DNA of 64,000 nt from Synechococcus sp. PCC 7502 (GCF_000317085.1 NC_019702.1:2572394-2636393); one strand, 5' to 3'. Shown: positions 19,957 to 30,333, counted from the stretch's first letter. Notes: a model not told the origin generated them from the sequence alone. Translations and numbers: made by a program.

Positions 19957-20697
19957 CTAAAATTTTACTATCCCTAAAAATTCCACAGACTGAGGCGTGA
20001 TATGGAACCGATAGGGCAGAACTTTTACACCTGCAATCATTGCCTCATCTAATAACTGGGCATACTCTGGATCAGCTTGTTTGCCTGCCCTAAAATCATC
20101 ACAATCACTCCGATTAATAAAATAAACGATCGCAGATTTCGTGTTCTGAGCAATCACTCCCATTAATTCCCGCAGATGCTTTTGCCCCCTCGTTGTTACC
20201 GTATCTGGAAATAGAGCGATATTACCATCATGCCAAGTTGTATTTTTTACTTCCAGATAAGTTTTGGTATATGTTGTGGTTAGCTTTTTGGAATCCTGAT
20301 TAGAATCATTATGAGCATGGGTTAATAGAAAATCAATACGGCTCTTTTCACTACCGTAGGCAACTTCGGGCTTAAAACTATCGTAAGGTTCTAATTCGGG
20401 TAAAAGATGGCGATCGAGCATTGAGCCGATAATTTTATTAGGTAATGAGGTGTTTACCCCTACCCAAATCCCATTTACATCTATGATTTCCCATGTGTAC
20501 TTGAGCTTGCGTTTTGGATCACTAGATTGGGATAAGTAAACAGAACTACCAATCGTACATATACCCGTCATGGGTCCAGTATTAGCACAGTGGGCAGTAA
20601 CTATTTCTCCATTACTAAGCTCAATATCAGCAAAAAAGCGTTTGTAGCGTTTAACTAAAGTTCCCCCAATTAAGGGAGGATAGGTATGGACAATCAT
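19957..20697 (-). CDS. sfsA: SfsA family protein (sugar fermentation stimulation protein homologue)
   Basis: This is a 246-residue member of the SfsA family. The family joins an N-terminal OB-like fold to a nuclease-like C-terminal domain with a D...E-x-K arrangement. The N-terminal signature is VKRYKRFFADIELSNGEIVT, then AHCANTGPMTG. The C-terminal half shows RIDFLLTHAH and YLEVKNTTWHDG, which supply the D and ExK residues, and FPDTVTTRGQKHLRELM. E. coli SfsA has been reported as a DNA-binding protein affecting maltose metabolism, but the catalytic-like residues leave the true role open. It is monocistronic or paired with the downstream regulator. Confidence 0.93.
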   Translation of the reverse strand: MIVHTYPPLIGGTLVKRYKRFFADIELSNGEIVTAHCANTGPMTGICTIGSSVYLSQSSDPKRKLKYTWEIIDVNGIWVGVNTSLPNKIIGSMLDRHLLPELEPYDSFKPEVAYGSEKSRIDFLLTHAHNDSNQDSKKLTTTYTKTYLEVKNTTWHDGNIALFPDTVTTRGQKHLRELMGVIAQNTKSAIVYFINRSDCDDFRAGKQADPEYAQLLDEAMIAGVKVLPYRFHITPQSVEFLGIVKF

Positions 20698-20915
20698 AGA
20701 TTTGTTATTGCATTTTGCTAATTTTGCGGAAAGTTTAGAAATTTTTTAAATATAGAGATTTAAATTACATGAAACAGGTAGTCGATTTATAGTTCATTCT
20801 GGGCATCAGTACAGTCATAATTGGCTGTATTAGGTGATCTTGATCTAGTGTTAGTAATTTGATTTCTAAGGCTTTCAATAACTTTAAATATCCTCTCAAT
20901 ATTCTCAATATAAAA

Positions 20916-23735
20916 ATGTCTAAGAATTTCAGTGTATCAGTGGGAATCCTCTGTGTGGGTTTTGTGGGTTTGGGGTTGTCTATACCTTTACAACTAGAAG
21001 TAATAGAGGTGTCGGCACAGGTTCCAACAGATCAATCCTTGGAGGCTAAACGTCTATTGCAAGAAGGATTAGACTATTTGGATATTAATAAATATGCAGA
21101 GGCACTACAATCATTTCACCAATCCTTACAAATTTATCAACAGATCGGCGATCGCCAAGGTATAGGAGATGTCTTTAATAATTTGGGAATTACTTATAAC
21201 AGAGTCGGACAGTATCAAAAGGCGGTTGAATTTCATCAGAAAGCTTTAGCAATCAGAAAGGAAAATAATGATCTTGGTGGTGAAGGAACATCACTGAATA
21301 ATATAGGCAATGGTTATTTCAGGCTAGGACAGTATCAAAAAGCAATTGATCTCTATCAGCAATCTTTGATTATTAAAAAAAGACTTGGCGATCGCAATGG
21401 TGAAGCAACGGCACTTAATGGGCTGGGAATTGGCTATGAAAGACTAGGACAATACCAAAAAGCAATTACATTTCACCAAGAATCTTTGGCAATCAGAAAG
21501 GAAACTAGCGATCTTAAAGGCGAAGGCAATTCTCTCAATAATTTAGGTGTTGCTTATAAAAATTTAGGACAATACCAAAAAGCCATAGAAGTTTACGAGC
21601 AGTCATTAGTAATTAGGCAGGAAATTAGTGACATCAATGGCATAGGAAGTTCGCTAAATAATCTGGCGGGAGCTTACTATAACCAAGGGCAGTACCAAAA
21701 GGCGATCGCCTACTATCAACATGCTTTAGCCATTTTTGAACAACTCGGTGATCCTAACGGTGAGGGAGATGCTCTGAATAATTTGGGTAATAATTATCAA
21801 AGTTTAGGACAATACCGAAAAGCCATAGAGTTTTACCAACAATCCTTAGCAATCAAAACCCGAATCGGCGATCGCCAAGGAGAGGCAGTAAGTTTAAGTA
21901 ATATCGGCAATACCTATCAATCTCTCAAGCAATACAACAAGGCGATTGAGTTTTCCCAAAAATCCCTAGAAATTGAAAAACAATTGGGTAATCTTGATGG
22001 GCAATCTTCTTCTCTTAATAATATAGGTAGCTCCTACTTCTATCTTAAGGAATATCAAAAGGCGATCAGCTTCTATCAAAAATCCTTAGAAATTAAAAAA
22101 CAACTAGGTGCGCGCCAAGGGGAAGCAAATGCCATCAATAATCTGGGACTGATCTACAGGGAGATAGGTCAATATAAGGAGGCTCTTAACCTTTACCAAC
22201 AATCAATAGGCATTTTTAAGTATATCGGCGATCGCCAAGGGGAAAGAAATACTCTAAATAATTTGGGAGCAACTTTAGCAAAATCTAATCAAAAAGACTT
22301 AGCAATCTTGGCATATAAACAATCAGTTAATATTACCGAATCGATTCGCAAAGATATTAATGGCTTGAGTAAAGAAGAACAAAGATCATACCTAGAAACT
22401 ATCCAAGGAGGTTATCGTCGTCTTGCTGACTTGTTATTACAAAAAGGTAGAATTACAGAGGCTTTACAAATTCTTGATCTGCTCAAAATTCAAGAACTAG
22501 AGGATTACTTCAAAGGTGCAAAAAAAGATATAAACCAAAATCTTGCTATTCATCAAAGGATTAAACTCCTAGCACCTGAAAGCATAATTAGCGATCGCCT
22601 TTTAACTGCAAATACTACAGAGCTTAACCGTCAACTAGCAAACCAAATTGCCCAACTCCCTCGTTCAGAAATTAATCAAGTTCCCATCTATCTTCAGAAA
22701 ATTCCTAAAAATACGGCTTTACTTTATCCCTTAATTTTGAGCGATCGCCTTGAATTAATTTTATTTTCCGCTAATAATCCGCCAATTAATCAGTCTGTTG
22801 CCATTAAAGGTAAAGATTTTGAAGAACTGGTCAAAGATTTTCGTTCTGATCTGCAAAACCCACTATCCCAAGATGCCAAAATATCGGGCAAAAAAGTCTA
22901 TGACTTAATGATTAAACCTCTTGCGGCACAACTAAAACAGACAGATACTACCACCATTCTTTATGCCCCCGATGGAATTTTACGCTATATTCCCTTAGCT
23001 GCTCTTTATGATGGGAAGCAGTGGTTAGTTGAACAATATCAAATCAATAACTTAATTGCCTACAGTCTGTTTGATAGCGATCGCCAGTCTCAATATAAAC
23101 CGCAATCTAAAATATCTAACCTCCGAATTTTTGCAGGGGCATTTGGCGGTAAAGATGGAGAAAGCAGATTTGGCAACAAAGGTTTAGCAGGTTCAATTCC
23201 AGAGGTGGAGAATATTGCTAAAAATTTCACCAATGTCACAAGTTTACTGGAAAATAATTTCTCCGCTAAAGCGACCAAGGAGCAGGTAATTGGCAATGCA
23301 ATTGTTCATTTTGCCACCCATGCTGAGTTTAATACTGGTAGCCCCTTAGATTCCTATATTTTATTTGGAGATGGTAGTAAGGTTACTTTGGCGGAGATTA
23401 GCACCTGGCAACTACAAGCTGCTGATCTAGTCGTATTAAGTGCCTGTGAAACTGGAATAGGTACCTTCGGCACGGGTGCAGAGGTTTTAGGATTTGGCTA
23501 TCAAGTGCAACGGGCAGGAGCAAAAGCCTCGATCGCTTCCCTCTGGACAGTTTCTGACAGTGGTACTCAACTACTTATGAGTGGCTTTTATCAAAACTTA
23601 CAAACCCAAAATATATTGATGGCATTACGACAGTCTCAATTGGCGATGATAAAAAAAAGCATCCAAAAGGGTGAGGTAAGCTTCAATCATCCCTATTTCT
23701 GGTCTAGCTTTGTAGTAATTGCAAATAGTCTGTAA
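20916..23735 (+). CDS. Exported TPR-CHAT protein (caspase-like peptidase domain)
   Basis: From the ATG at 20916 the product has 939 residues. A hydrophobic signal segment (about residues 7-28, ending near VSAQ) suggests export. About ten 40-residue tetratricopeptide repeats follow (about residues 50-480), each with the GQYQKAIEFYQQSLAI pattern and an unusual inter-repeat GDRQGEA motif. The C-terminal CHAT domain carries the caspase-type dyad: His in VHFATHAEFN and Cys in LVVLSACETGIG. An earlier in-frame TTG at 20859 would add 19 residues before the signal segment, so ATG is preferred. CHAT proteins are cysteine peptidases that cleave specific partner proteins; the partner is unknown here. 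A decayed transposase begins right after its stop codon. Confidence 0.87.
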   Translation: MSKNFSVSVGILCVGFVGLGLSIPLQLEVIEVSAQVPTDQSLEAKRLLQEGLDYLDINKYAEALQSFHQSLQIYQQIGDRQGIGDVFNNLGITYNRVGQYQKAVEFHQKALAIRKENNDLGGEGTSLNNIGNGYFRLGQYQKAIDLYQQSLIIKKRLGDRNGEATALNGLGIGYERLGQYQKAITFHQESLAIRKETSDLKGEGNSLNNLGVAYKNLGQYQKAIEVYEQSLVIRQEISDINGIGSSLNNLAGAYYNQGQYQKAIAYYQHALAIFEQLGDPNGEGDALNNLGNNYQSLGQYRKAIEFYQQSLAIKTRIGDRQGEAVSLSNIGNTYQSLKQYNKAIEFSQKSLEIEKQLGNLDGQSSSLNNIGSSYFYLKEYQKAISFYQKSLEIKKQLGARQGEANAINNLGLIYREIGQYKEALNLYQQSIGIFKYIGDRQGERNTLNNLGATLAKSNQKDLAILAYKQSVNITESIRKDINGLSKEEQRSYLETIQGGYRRLADLLLQKGRITEALQILDLLKIQELEDYFKGAKKDINQNLAIHQRIKLLAPESIISDRLLTANTTELNRQLANQIAQLPRSEINQVPIYLQKIPKNTALLYPLILSDRLELILFSANNPPINQSVAIKGKDFEELVKDFRSDLQNPLSQDAKISGKKVYDLMIKPLAAQLKQTDTTTILYAPDGILRYIPLAALYDGKQWLVEQYQINNLIAYSLFDSDRQSQYKPQSKISNLRIFAGAFGGKDGESRFGNKGLAGSIPEVENIAKNFTNVTSLLENNFSAKATKEQVIGNAIVHFATHAEFNTGSPLDSYILFGDGSKVTLAEISTWQLQAADLVVLSACETGIGTFGTGAEVLGFGYQVQRAGAKASIASLWTVSDSGTQLLMSGFYQNLQTQNILMALRQSQLAMIKKSIQKGEVSFNHPYFWSSFVVIANSL

Positions 23736-23739
23736 ATTT

Positions 23740-23979
23740 TCCCAAATATTCCACAGCTGATAGCTTGTGCTTCAGGGGTGTAGTCTTGAGTTAAGTCTTT
23801 AGTGACAACATATTCCGTCCTAGTTGGAGACACCAGAATAGTTTTACATTTTTGTCTTTGGGGAATTTATTGATTTTAATCAATTTTCCCTGCAATAATT
23901 CTTCCTCAGACCAAGTTAGCTGATCAATCCGTTTATATTTTTCTACTTCACCACTATCATCGACTAAAGGAGTTGCTTG
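23740..23979 (-). pseudogene. Remnant of an IS4/IS701-like transposase
   Basis: Translation of the minus strand gives EVEKYKRIDQLTWSEEELLQ, then KINKFPKDKNVKLF. After a one-base frame change near 23834 it continues VSPTRTEYVVTKDLTQ. I recognise this as the conserved middle part of a cyanobacterial DDE transposase, just before the usual RWKIE motif, which here reads as a degraded CGIFGKI. Both ends of the gene and the inverted repeats are missing. It fills the gap between the CHAT gene and the hybrid kinase. Confidence 0.65.
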
Positions 23980-24015
23980 ACATAGTTTTCTCTCAAGTTA
24001 TTCTTCCTTTTTAAC

Positions 24016-27000
24016 TCATTTCCCTCTTTGTATAGGTTCTATAGTTGCTGCCCAAGTAGTAAGAATTTTACTCAGTTGATCTCTGGTGACAGGCTTACTT
24101 AAATAGTCATTCATTCCCGCCACAAGGCACCGATCGCGATCCGAAGACATAGCATTAGCGGTCATAGCAATAATTACTACAGGGCGGCGATCGCCATAGC
24201 TGCGGTTTGATTCCCGCTCCCGAATACTTTGACTAGCTAAATAACCATCTAAAACGGGCATTTGACAATCCATAAACACAATATCGTAGGGAATTTGATC
24301 TAATTTATCTAAAACTTCCTGTCCATTGTTGGCTATATCGGCTGTATATCCTAGGTTTTGGAGTTGTCTAATCGCCACTTTTTGGTTAACCATATTATCT
24401 TCCGCCACTAAAATTTTAATATTAATACTAGGAATGGCGGTAATTTGTGTAGGGACAGTTGCGGCAGGTAACAAGGGACAACTGACCAAATTAGTTACAA
24501 CCTCTAAAAATCTTGATTGCTTAACTGGTTTGATCAAGCATTCGACAAATTCAGCTTCGAGGGCGATGGAACGGAGGTCAGATTGATTTACACTTGTCAT
24601 CATCACTAGGGGAATATGACTGGTTTGAGGATTAGCTTTAATCAATTTTCCCAAAGTTCTTCCATCCATCTCTGGCATTTCCATATCCGTAATCACTAGA
24701 TCATAGGAATTTTGGCTAAGCGAGATTAATGCTTCCTGTCCACTGGCAACCGCCTCACAACCTATATGCCAACTTTGAGCTAGGCTACACATATTTTTGC
24801 GATTACTGCTATTGTCATCCACCACTAATATTCTTAACTGATCCAGCTTCTCTAAATCCTGATGTTGATACTCATTTTGGGTAACATTATGCTGCTTCAT
24901 AAACTCGGCAGTGAATGAAAAAGTAGTGCCTTTCCCTTCTTCACTATCGAAATCTATTTCCCCTCCCATCATATTTACTAACTGCTTGCAGATTGCCAAT
25001 CCTAAACCTGTACCTCCATACTTGCGGGTGGTGGAAGCATCCACTTGGGAAAAGGGTTGAAACAACTTGGCACGGGCATTGAGGGGAATGCCAATCCCAG
25101 TATCAATGACCGCAAATAGGATTTTGACAGAATTAATACTTTCCGAATCAAGGGAGGCTGTAATGATTACCTCACCTTCGGAAGTGAACTTGATCGCATT
25201 ACAAACTAGATTAATTAAAATGCGCTGTAATCGATTCTGATCGCCTCGTAATTTAGTTGGTACTTCTTTATAAATAATGGTGATTAGCTCAATATTTTTA
25301 GCCTGTGCCTGAATTGCCAGTAGCTCTCCTACCCCCTCTATACAGGTCTTTAAGTCAAAATCTAAGGTTTCTAGTTCTACTTCTCCCGCTTCTAGTTTCG
25401 AGAAGTCCAAAATTTCATTAATTAAGGTTAAGAGGTTCTGTCCGCAGGTTTGAATGGTTTTGACAAATTCCTCTTGCTCCAAATTTAGGCTGGTGGAAAG
25501 CAGTAGTTCGGTCATGCCAATTACGCCGTTCATGGGAGTACGAATTTCATGGCTAATGGTGGCGAGGAATTCACTTTTAGCGACGGTTGCTTGTTCAGCT
25601 TGCTGTTTTGCCTGTGATAATTGCAGATTGGAATGGAGGAGGGTAGATTCAATTTGCTTGCGATCGCTAATGTCAAATAAAACCCCATCGAGCCAAATTT
25701 GTTGATCTTGATTATCTTGCTGATTGAAAATCCCCCGATCCGATACCCACACTAAGTTACCTTGGGCATTAATGAGCCGATATTCGATAAAATAGGGCTG
25801 TTTGGTGATTAGTGCTTGCTGAATCGCCGTTGATACTAATTCCTGATCTTCGATGTAGATTAATTCATGGAATTTACGTCTTTGGCTATGGATTTCGTTG
25901 GCAAAAGGATAGCCCGTAATTTCTGTAATATTATCGCTAATAAAATCAATGGTAAGGTTGTGATCATATTGGCAACGGTAAATAATACCGGGGATATTGG
26001 CTACCAACGATCTGAATTTCTGCTCACTTAGCCGCAATTCCTGCTCTGAAACTTGACGAGCGATCGCCGCACTAATAATTTTGGCAGAGGCTTTAACCGC
26101 ATCAATTTCAGCATTTGTCCATTCTCGATCATTTGTACAGTCCTCAAAACCAATCACACCCCAACATTGATCACCATTGATAATCGGCACTAGGAGAGTA
26201 GATTTGGCATCGGCACTGATCAGGTCTGAGCCATAATCTAAACTGGAAGTTGCACCATGAATTACTTGGGATAGCTGACATAACTGTTGCCAAGTTTGAT
26301 CGGTATAGACCTCTTGCCATTGGGGCAGTCTCAAACGGGGTTTAGTATTTAGATCATGCCATTCGTAACGCAGGGATAGGCTTTTCTGTTCGGGCAGATT
26401 CTGAAAAATATAGGCACGGTTGGCACCCGCAGCGATCGCTAGTTTTTCTAAGGCAGTATTTACGGTTGTTTCCCAGTGGGCAGTTTGTAAAAATAGTTCC
26501 GCCGTGTAATTTACCGCTTCTAGGATCACATCCCGCCGTTTTAGTTCTAGGAGTTTTAAGCGCAACTCAAACTGGGTAATGACCTGATTACTTAAAATCT
26601 GTAAAGCTTCAATCTGCTCAGGAGTAAGTTTCCTAGGCACACGATCAATGACACATAATGTCCCCAGAGGAAGATGATCGGGCGTAACTAAAGCAATACC
26701 TGCATAAAAACGGATGTGGGGTGGATCACCTATGACTAGGGGATTATCGGCAAATCTTAGATCGTTAGTAGCATCTTCCACAACTAGGGGCGTATTGGGC
26801 TGCAAAATTGCATGTCCACAAAATGCAAAATCCCGAGGAGTTTCCGAATCACCCATCCCCGTTCGAGACTTAAACCACTGGCGATCGCTATCGAGGAGGC
26901 TAATTAACGAAATTGGGGTACCACAAATGCTAGAGGCAAGACGGGTGATTTGATCGTATGCCTCTTCTGCCTCGGTATCGAGGATCTTGTAGCGTTTTAA

Positions 27001-27045
27001 TGCCTCTAAGCGGAGAGACTCATTTTCGGGTAAGGGAGCTTTCAT
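24016..27045 (-). CDS. Hybrid sensor histidine kinase: GAF-GAF-PAS-HisKA-HATPase-REC-REC
   Basis: This is a 1009-residue, apparently soluble sensor kinase with no membrane segment. Order of domains: a first GAF (about residues 20-165, with [18 protein letters not shown]), a second GAF (about 185-325), and a PAS domain with PAC (about 335-460). A HisKA box, [20 protein letters not shown], follows, with H as phospho-acceptor. The HATPase domain has NAIKFT, DTGIGIP and GGTGLGLAI. Two receivers follow, with phospho-aspartates in [12 protein letters not shown] and [12 protein letters not shown]. With two receivers and no HPt domain it needs a separate HPt protein; one is encoded at 36579-36917. 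Its ATG overlaps the stop of the aminopeptidase gene by four bases, so translation is probably coupled. The ligand is unknown. Confidence 0.93.
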   Translation of the reverse strand: MKAPLPENESLRLEALKRYKILDTEAEEAYDQITRLASSICGTPISLISLLDSDRQWFKSRTGMGDSETPRDFAFCGHAILQPNTPLVVEDATNDLRFADNPLVIGDPPHIRFYAGIALVTPDHLPLGTLCVIDRVPRKLTPEQIEALQILSNQVITQFELRLKLLELKRRDVILEAVNYTAELFLQTAHWETTVNTALEKLAIAAGANRAYIFQNLPEQKSLSLRYEWHDLNTKPRLRLPQWQEVYTDQTWQQLCQLSQVIHGATSSLDYGSDLISADAKSTLLVPIINGDQCWGVIGFEDCTNDREWTNAEIDAVKASAKIISAAIARQVSEQELRLSEQKFRSLVANIPGIIYRCQYDHNLTIDFISDNITEITGYPFANEIHSQRRKFHELIYIEDQELVSTAIQQALITKQPYFIEYRLINAQGNLVWVSDRGIFNQQDNQDQQIWLDGVLFDISDRKQIESTLLHSNLQLSQAKQQAEQATVAKSEFLATISHEIRTPMNGVIGMTELLLSTSLNLEQEEFVKTIQTCGQNLLTLINEILDFSKLEAGEVELETLDFDLKTCIEGVGELLAIQAQAKNIELITIIYKEVPTKLRGDQNRLQRILINLVCNAIKFTSEGEVIITASLDSESINSVKILFAVIDTGIGIPLNARAKLFQPFSQVDASTTRKYGGTGLGLAICKQLVNMMGGEIDFDSEEGKGTTFSFTAEFMKQHNVTQNEYQHQDLEKLDQLRILVVDDNSSNRKNMCSLAQSWHIGCEAVASGQEALISLSQNSYDLVITDMEMPEMDGRTLGKLIKANPQTSHIPLVMMTSVNQSDLRSIALEAEFVECLIKPVKQSRFLEVVTNLVSCPLLPAATVPTQITAIPSINIKILVAEDNMVNQKVAIRQLQNLGYTADIANNGQEVLDKLDQIPYDIVFMDCQMPVLDGYLASQSIRERESNRSYGDRRPVVIIAMTANAMSSDRDRCLVAGMNDYLSKPVTRDQLSKILTTWAATIEPIQRGK

Positions 27046-28349
27046 TTTTCCATGGCTTCTAGGGATTTGGGTACACCTTTGGTCAGGACTTCATTACCTG
27101 TATCTGTAACTAAAACATCATCTTCAATGCGAATACCAATGCCTTTCCAGCGATCGTGAATTTCAGGCTGTCCTTCTTCAGCTTTGGCATCAGGAGCAAT
27201 GTAAATACCCGGCTCCATGGTGATAATCATGTCTTTTTCCATATTTAGCCAAGTTTCACCCAGCTTATACATACCTACATCATGCACATCCATCCCCAAC
27301 CAGTGACCAATACCATGCATAAAGAACGGTTTATATTTCTTTTCTTCTATTAGTTTATCTAAATCCCCTGCTAAAATCCCTAAATCTAAGAGTCCTTGGG
27401 TAATAATTTTCACCGCCACATCGTAGGTATGGTTATAAGGATGATTGGGTTTGACCTCGGCGATCGCTGCTAATTGTGCCTCTAAAACCAACTCATAGAT
27501 AATTTTCTGCTCAGGGGTAAACTTTCCACCCACGGGAAAAGTACGGGTTATATCAGCATTGTAGTAGTCATAGCAACAACCTGCGTCGATTAATAATAGG
27601 TCGCCGTCTTGCATTTGGGCATTGTTATCGACATAGTGCAGAATACAGGAATTTGCTCCTGATGCGACAATCGAGGGATAGGCAACACCCATTGCTCCAG
27701 ATTTACGGAAATGATATTCCATTTGTGCTTGAATTTCGTATTCAAATCCCCCCGGACGCGCACTTAGAAAAGCTTGATTATGTGCCTCCACGGAAATGGC
27801 GATCGCTTTACGCATTTTTTCGAGTTCATACTCACTTTTGCGTTGGCGTAACGGAGCTAGTAATAAATTGGCATTGGCGATCGCCGTAGGACCAGTTCCC
27901 CGTTTACCATAGCTAAATAATAACTTTTGATAATGGTTAATAATTCTGAGATTTAAGCTTCCATCCCGCCCAAAGGAATAGTAAAGCGGATCGGATTTTT
28001 CTAGATATTGGGGCAGTTTTTGATCTAGTTCACTAATATCGTAGGCAATATCCGCCCCGTAGAGTTCTTTAGCTCCTTCTAGTCCTGCTCTATAGCCTGT
28101 CCACACCTCAGCCGCAGGGTTACGGGGACGCACAAATAAAATATACCTATGCTCTTCGTGATTAGGGACAAATACAGCTACGGCATCGGGTTCGGTAAAG
28201 CCCGTCAGGTAATAAAAGTCACTGTCTTGACGATAGTTATACTCAACATCCGCATGATTAACCGCCGGAGGCGCACTGGAAAATATAGCCACCCCAGAGC
28301 CGATTTTTGCCATTAAGCGTTGGCGACGTTGAGCATATTCAATGTGCAT
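27042..28349 (-). CDS. pepP: Xaa-Pro aminopeptidase (M24B)
   Basis: This is a metallo-aminopeptidase of 435 residues that removes N-terminal residues preceding proline. The N-terminal AMP_N domain begins YAQRRQRLMAKIGSGVAIF. The creatinase-fold catalytic domain carries the two-metal ligands: D in LLIDAGCCYDYYNADITRTFP (given in part; the two aspartates are in DAG and ADITR), H in FFMHGIGHWLGMDVHD, E in TMEPGIYI and E in IRIEDDVLVT. The lineage standard is about 430-440 residues, so it is full length. It lies immediately upstream of the hybrid kinase, with a four-base ATGA overlap. Confidence 0.94.
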   Translation of the reverse strand: MHIEYAQRRQRLMAKIGSGVAIFSSAPPAVNHADVEYNYRQDSDFYYLTGFTEPDAVAVFVPNHEEHRYILFVRPRNPAAEVWTGYRAGLEGAKELYGADIAYDISELDQKLPQYLEKSDPLYYSFGRDGSLNLRIINHYQKLLFSYGKRGTGPTAIANANLLLAPLRQRKSEYELEKMRKAIAISVEAHNQAFLSARPGGFEYEIQAQMEYHFRKSGAMGVAYPSIVASGANSCILHYVDNNAQMQDGDLLLIDAGCCYDYYNADITRTFPVGGKFTPEQKIIYELVLEAQLAAIAEVKPNHPYNHTYDVAVKIITQGLLDLGILAGDLDKLIEEKKYKPFFMHGIGHWLGMDVHDVGMYKLGETWLNMEKDMIITMEPGIYIAPDAKAEEGQPEIHDRWKGIGIRIEDDVLVTDTGNEVLTKGVPKSLEAMEK

Positions 28350-28570
28350 AGTTTAGTAAGATTTTGAGGTTAGATAAAACTTGGGATAAAACAACTTTAG
28401 CTCATACCAATTATATGAATGTTATATGGTAATCAAGAGCGAAGAACTTACAAGGTCATGAAATAATGCTAGTAAAATCTGGTAATCTAGCCGCTCTATG
28501 GAAGAAAGTACAAGAATAATATTTGTATGGTTATGGCATTACTGTTTCTACTACTAACTTCTGGTTAACT

Positions 28571-29578
28571 ATGCAGCAAAATAAGAAACGTGCTCCCCGA
28601 AATAGAACAATTACTTTAACTGAGCAAGAACAAGCTGTTTACAAACAAAGGTTATTAAAACTAGATAGTCCGATAGATTTAAAAAATATAATCAATCGCA
28701 CCATTAACCAAGACTTATTCCAAGTAATAGATTTCTTACCAAGCCAATCTGTCGATCTACTATTTATCGATCCACCTTATAACTTAACTAAAACATTTAA
28801 CTCTAGTAGTTTTAAGAAGAAAGATTTAGACACTTATACTGATTGGCTAGATAAGTGTTTTGCCAGACTTGAGAAAATATTAAAGCCTACTTCTTCAATT
28901 TATGTATGTTGTGATTGGCAATCTTCTCCTGCTGTGTTCGAGGTAGTTAAAGATCGGTTTCAAGTTCGTAACCGTATTACATGGGAGAGAGAAAAAGGAC
29001 GTGGAGCAAGTAAAAACTGGAAAAACTCATCAGAAGATATTTGGTTTTGTACTGTTTCTGATACATATATTTTCAACGTAGATGCAGTCAAGCTGAAACG
29101 AAAAGTAATAGCTCCTTATACCGTGAATGGTACTCCAAAGGATTGGGATAGAACCGAGCAAGGAAACTATCGCCTTACTCATCCCTCTAACCTGTGGACA
29201 GATTTAACAATTCCTTTTTGGTCAATGCCAGAGAACACAGATCATCCAACTCAAAAGCCAGAAAAATTGGTTGCTAAAGCTATTCTTGCAAGCTCTAATC
29301 CAGGAGATGTTATTTTTGATCCTTTTCTTGGTTCAGGAACAACATCTGTCGTTGCCAAGAAATTAGGCAGGCAATATTTTGGGGTAGAGCTTGACGAAAT
29401 GTACGCTTGCTTGGTGGAGAAGCGTCTTGAAATTGTTGAAATTGAACCTTCGATCCAAGGTTATTCTGAAGGAGTATTTTGGGAAAGAAATTCATTGAAT
29501 GAGCAGGCACGCTCTATTGACAAGAAGCGCAATGTTCATCATGATTCAATACCTCAACAGCAAGATATAAATTTTTAG
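28571..29578 (+). CDS. Beta-class DNA methyltransferase of a type II restriction-modification system
   Basis: This predicted N6-adenine or N4-cytosine methyltransferase has 335 residues from the ATG at 28571; a TTG at 28523 is a less likely start. Motif order is IV first (DPPYN, residues 67-71), then motif X-like HPTQKPEKLVAKAIL, then motif I (DPFLGSGTT from residue 250). This is the circular order of the beta class. The DPPY form favours adenine. A gene for a PD-(D/E)xK-like protein starts 17 bases later, as expected for a restriction partner. No HIP1 octamer occurs in the pair, unlike the neighbouring genes, which suggests recent acquisition. The recognition sequence cannot be told. Confidence 0.87.
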   Translation: MQQNKKRAPRNRTITLTEQEQAVYKQRLLKLDSPIDLKNIINRTINQDLFQVIDFLPSQSVDLLFIDPPYNLTKTFNSSSFKKKDLDTYTDWLDKCFARLEKILKPTSSIYVCCDWQSSPAVFEVVKDRFQVRNRITWEREKGRGASKNWKNSSEDIWFCTVSDTYIFNVDAVKLKRKVIAPYTVNGTPKDWDRTEQGNYRLTHPSNLWTDLTIPFWSMPENTDHPTQKPEKLVAKAILASSNPGDVIFDPFLGSGTTSVVAKKLGRQYFGVELDEMYACLVEKRLEIVEIEPSIQGYSEGVFWERNSLNEQARSIDKKRNVHHDSIPQQQDINF

Positions 29579-29595
29579 TAAAGTAATAACTCTCC

Positions 29596-30258
29596 ATGGA
29601 AAAAAGCCAGATTTTTTACAGCAATAGGTTTGGTGAAGTTCAAGAAGCTATTAAAGTGTTTTTGAACTCTCAAGAAGGTTACTTATCCTCATCGACTGCA
29701 AACAGTCCAAGGGCGGTTGGTGACGCTATTCAAGATGTTCTTAGCAGTAATTTACAACAAGTGCTTGGTGAAGAAATTTGTAAAAACTACTCAAGCAACT
29801 TTGCACGGAGAGCAATGGCTGATTTGGCTTTCGAGGATGATAACGGTTTTTACTACGTCATTGATGTAAAAACGCACAGGCTGAGTACAAAATTCAATAT
29901 GCCAAACCTAACTTCGGTAGAGCGCCTCAGTCTCTACGAGTCAGATAAGAATGTTTTTGCAGTTCTAATGGTTGCGTATGATGTTGAGGGAACCCGAGTA
30001 CAAGTTGAAAGAGTTACGTTCGCACCAATTGAGTTTCTGGGGTGGGACTGCTTAACAATTGGAGCTTTAGGTTGGGGTCAAATTCAAGTCGCTAACTCAA
30101 ATGTGATAACTGTTAATTCTGGTTATTCTCGTAAACAGTGGATGCTGGAATTATGCGATACGTTGTCAGAGTTTTACCCACGAGAAATTACCAAAATTGA
30201 GGAGAGGTTAAGCCATTTTGCTAAAGTTAAAGAATTTTGGCTCAACCATAGTGATTAG
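29596..30258 (+). CDS. Probable type II restriction endonuclease, PD-(D/E)xK type
   Basis: I do not recognise the family by sequence. The 220-residue protein has the segment MADLAFEDDNGFYYVIDVKT. There D76 and the pair D90/K92 match the metal-binding D...(D/E)xK pattern of restriction nucleases. EcoRV uses D74, D90 and K92, a strikingly similar layout, although overall similarity is not evident. After the catalytic core comes a region rich in aromatic and beta-type residues (GWDCLTIGALGWGQIQV) and a helical C-terminus. Its place, 17 bases after a beta-class methyltransferase, is the strongest argument. It could instead be a control or accessory protein. Confidence 0.6.
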   Translation: MEKSQIFYSNRFGEVQEAIKVFLNSQEGYLSSSTANSPRAVGDAIQDVLSSNLQQVLGEEICKNYSSNFARRAMADLAFEDDNGFYYVIDVKTHRLSTKFNMPNLTSVERLSLYESDKNVFAVLMVAYDVEGTRVQVERVTFAPIEFLGWDCLTIGALGWGQIQVANSNVITVNSGYSRKQWMLELCDTLSEFYPREITKIEERLSHFAKVKEFWLNHSD

Positions 30259-30333
30259 CTTAGGTATCAGCCAGTTAATAAATCTCTATACAAAAAGTCT
30301 CAACTGGCTGGTTAATTTGTAAACGTTACTTAT

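Noticed and set aside
21060-22300. Regular direct repeats of about 120 bp, suspected of being a DNA repeat array.
   Set aside because: They are the codons of about ten tetratricopeptide repeats with varying third bases, not a non-coding or CRISPR array.
28403-28435. An imperfect inverted repeat (TACCA ... TGGTA) upstream of pepP and the methyltransferase.
   Set aside because: The arms are short, AT-rich and imperfect, and no second copy was seen.
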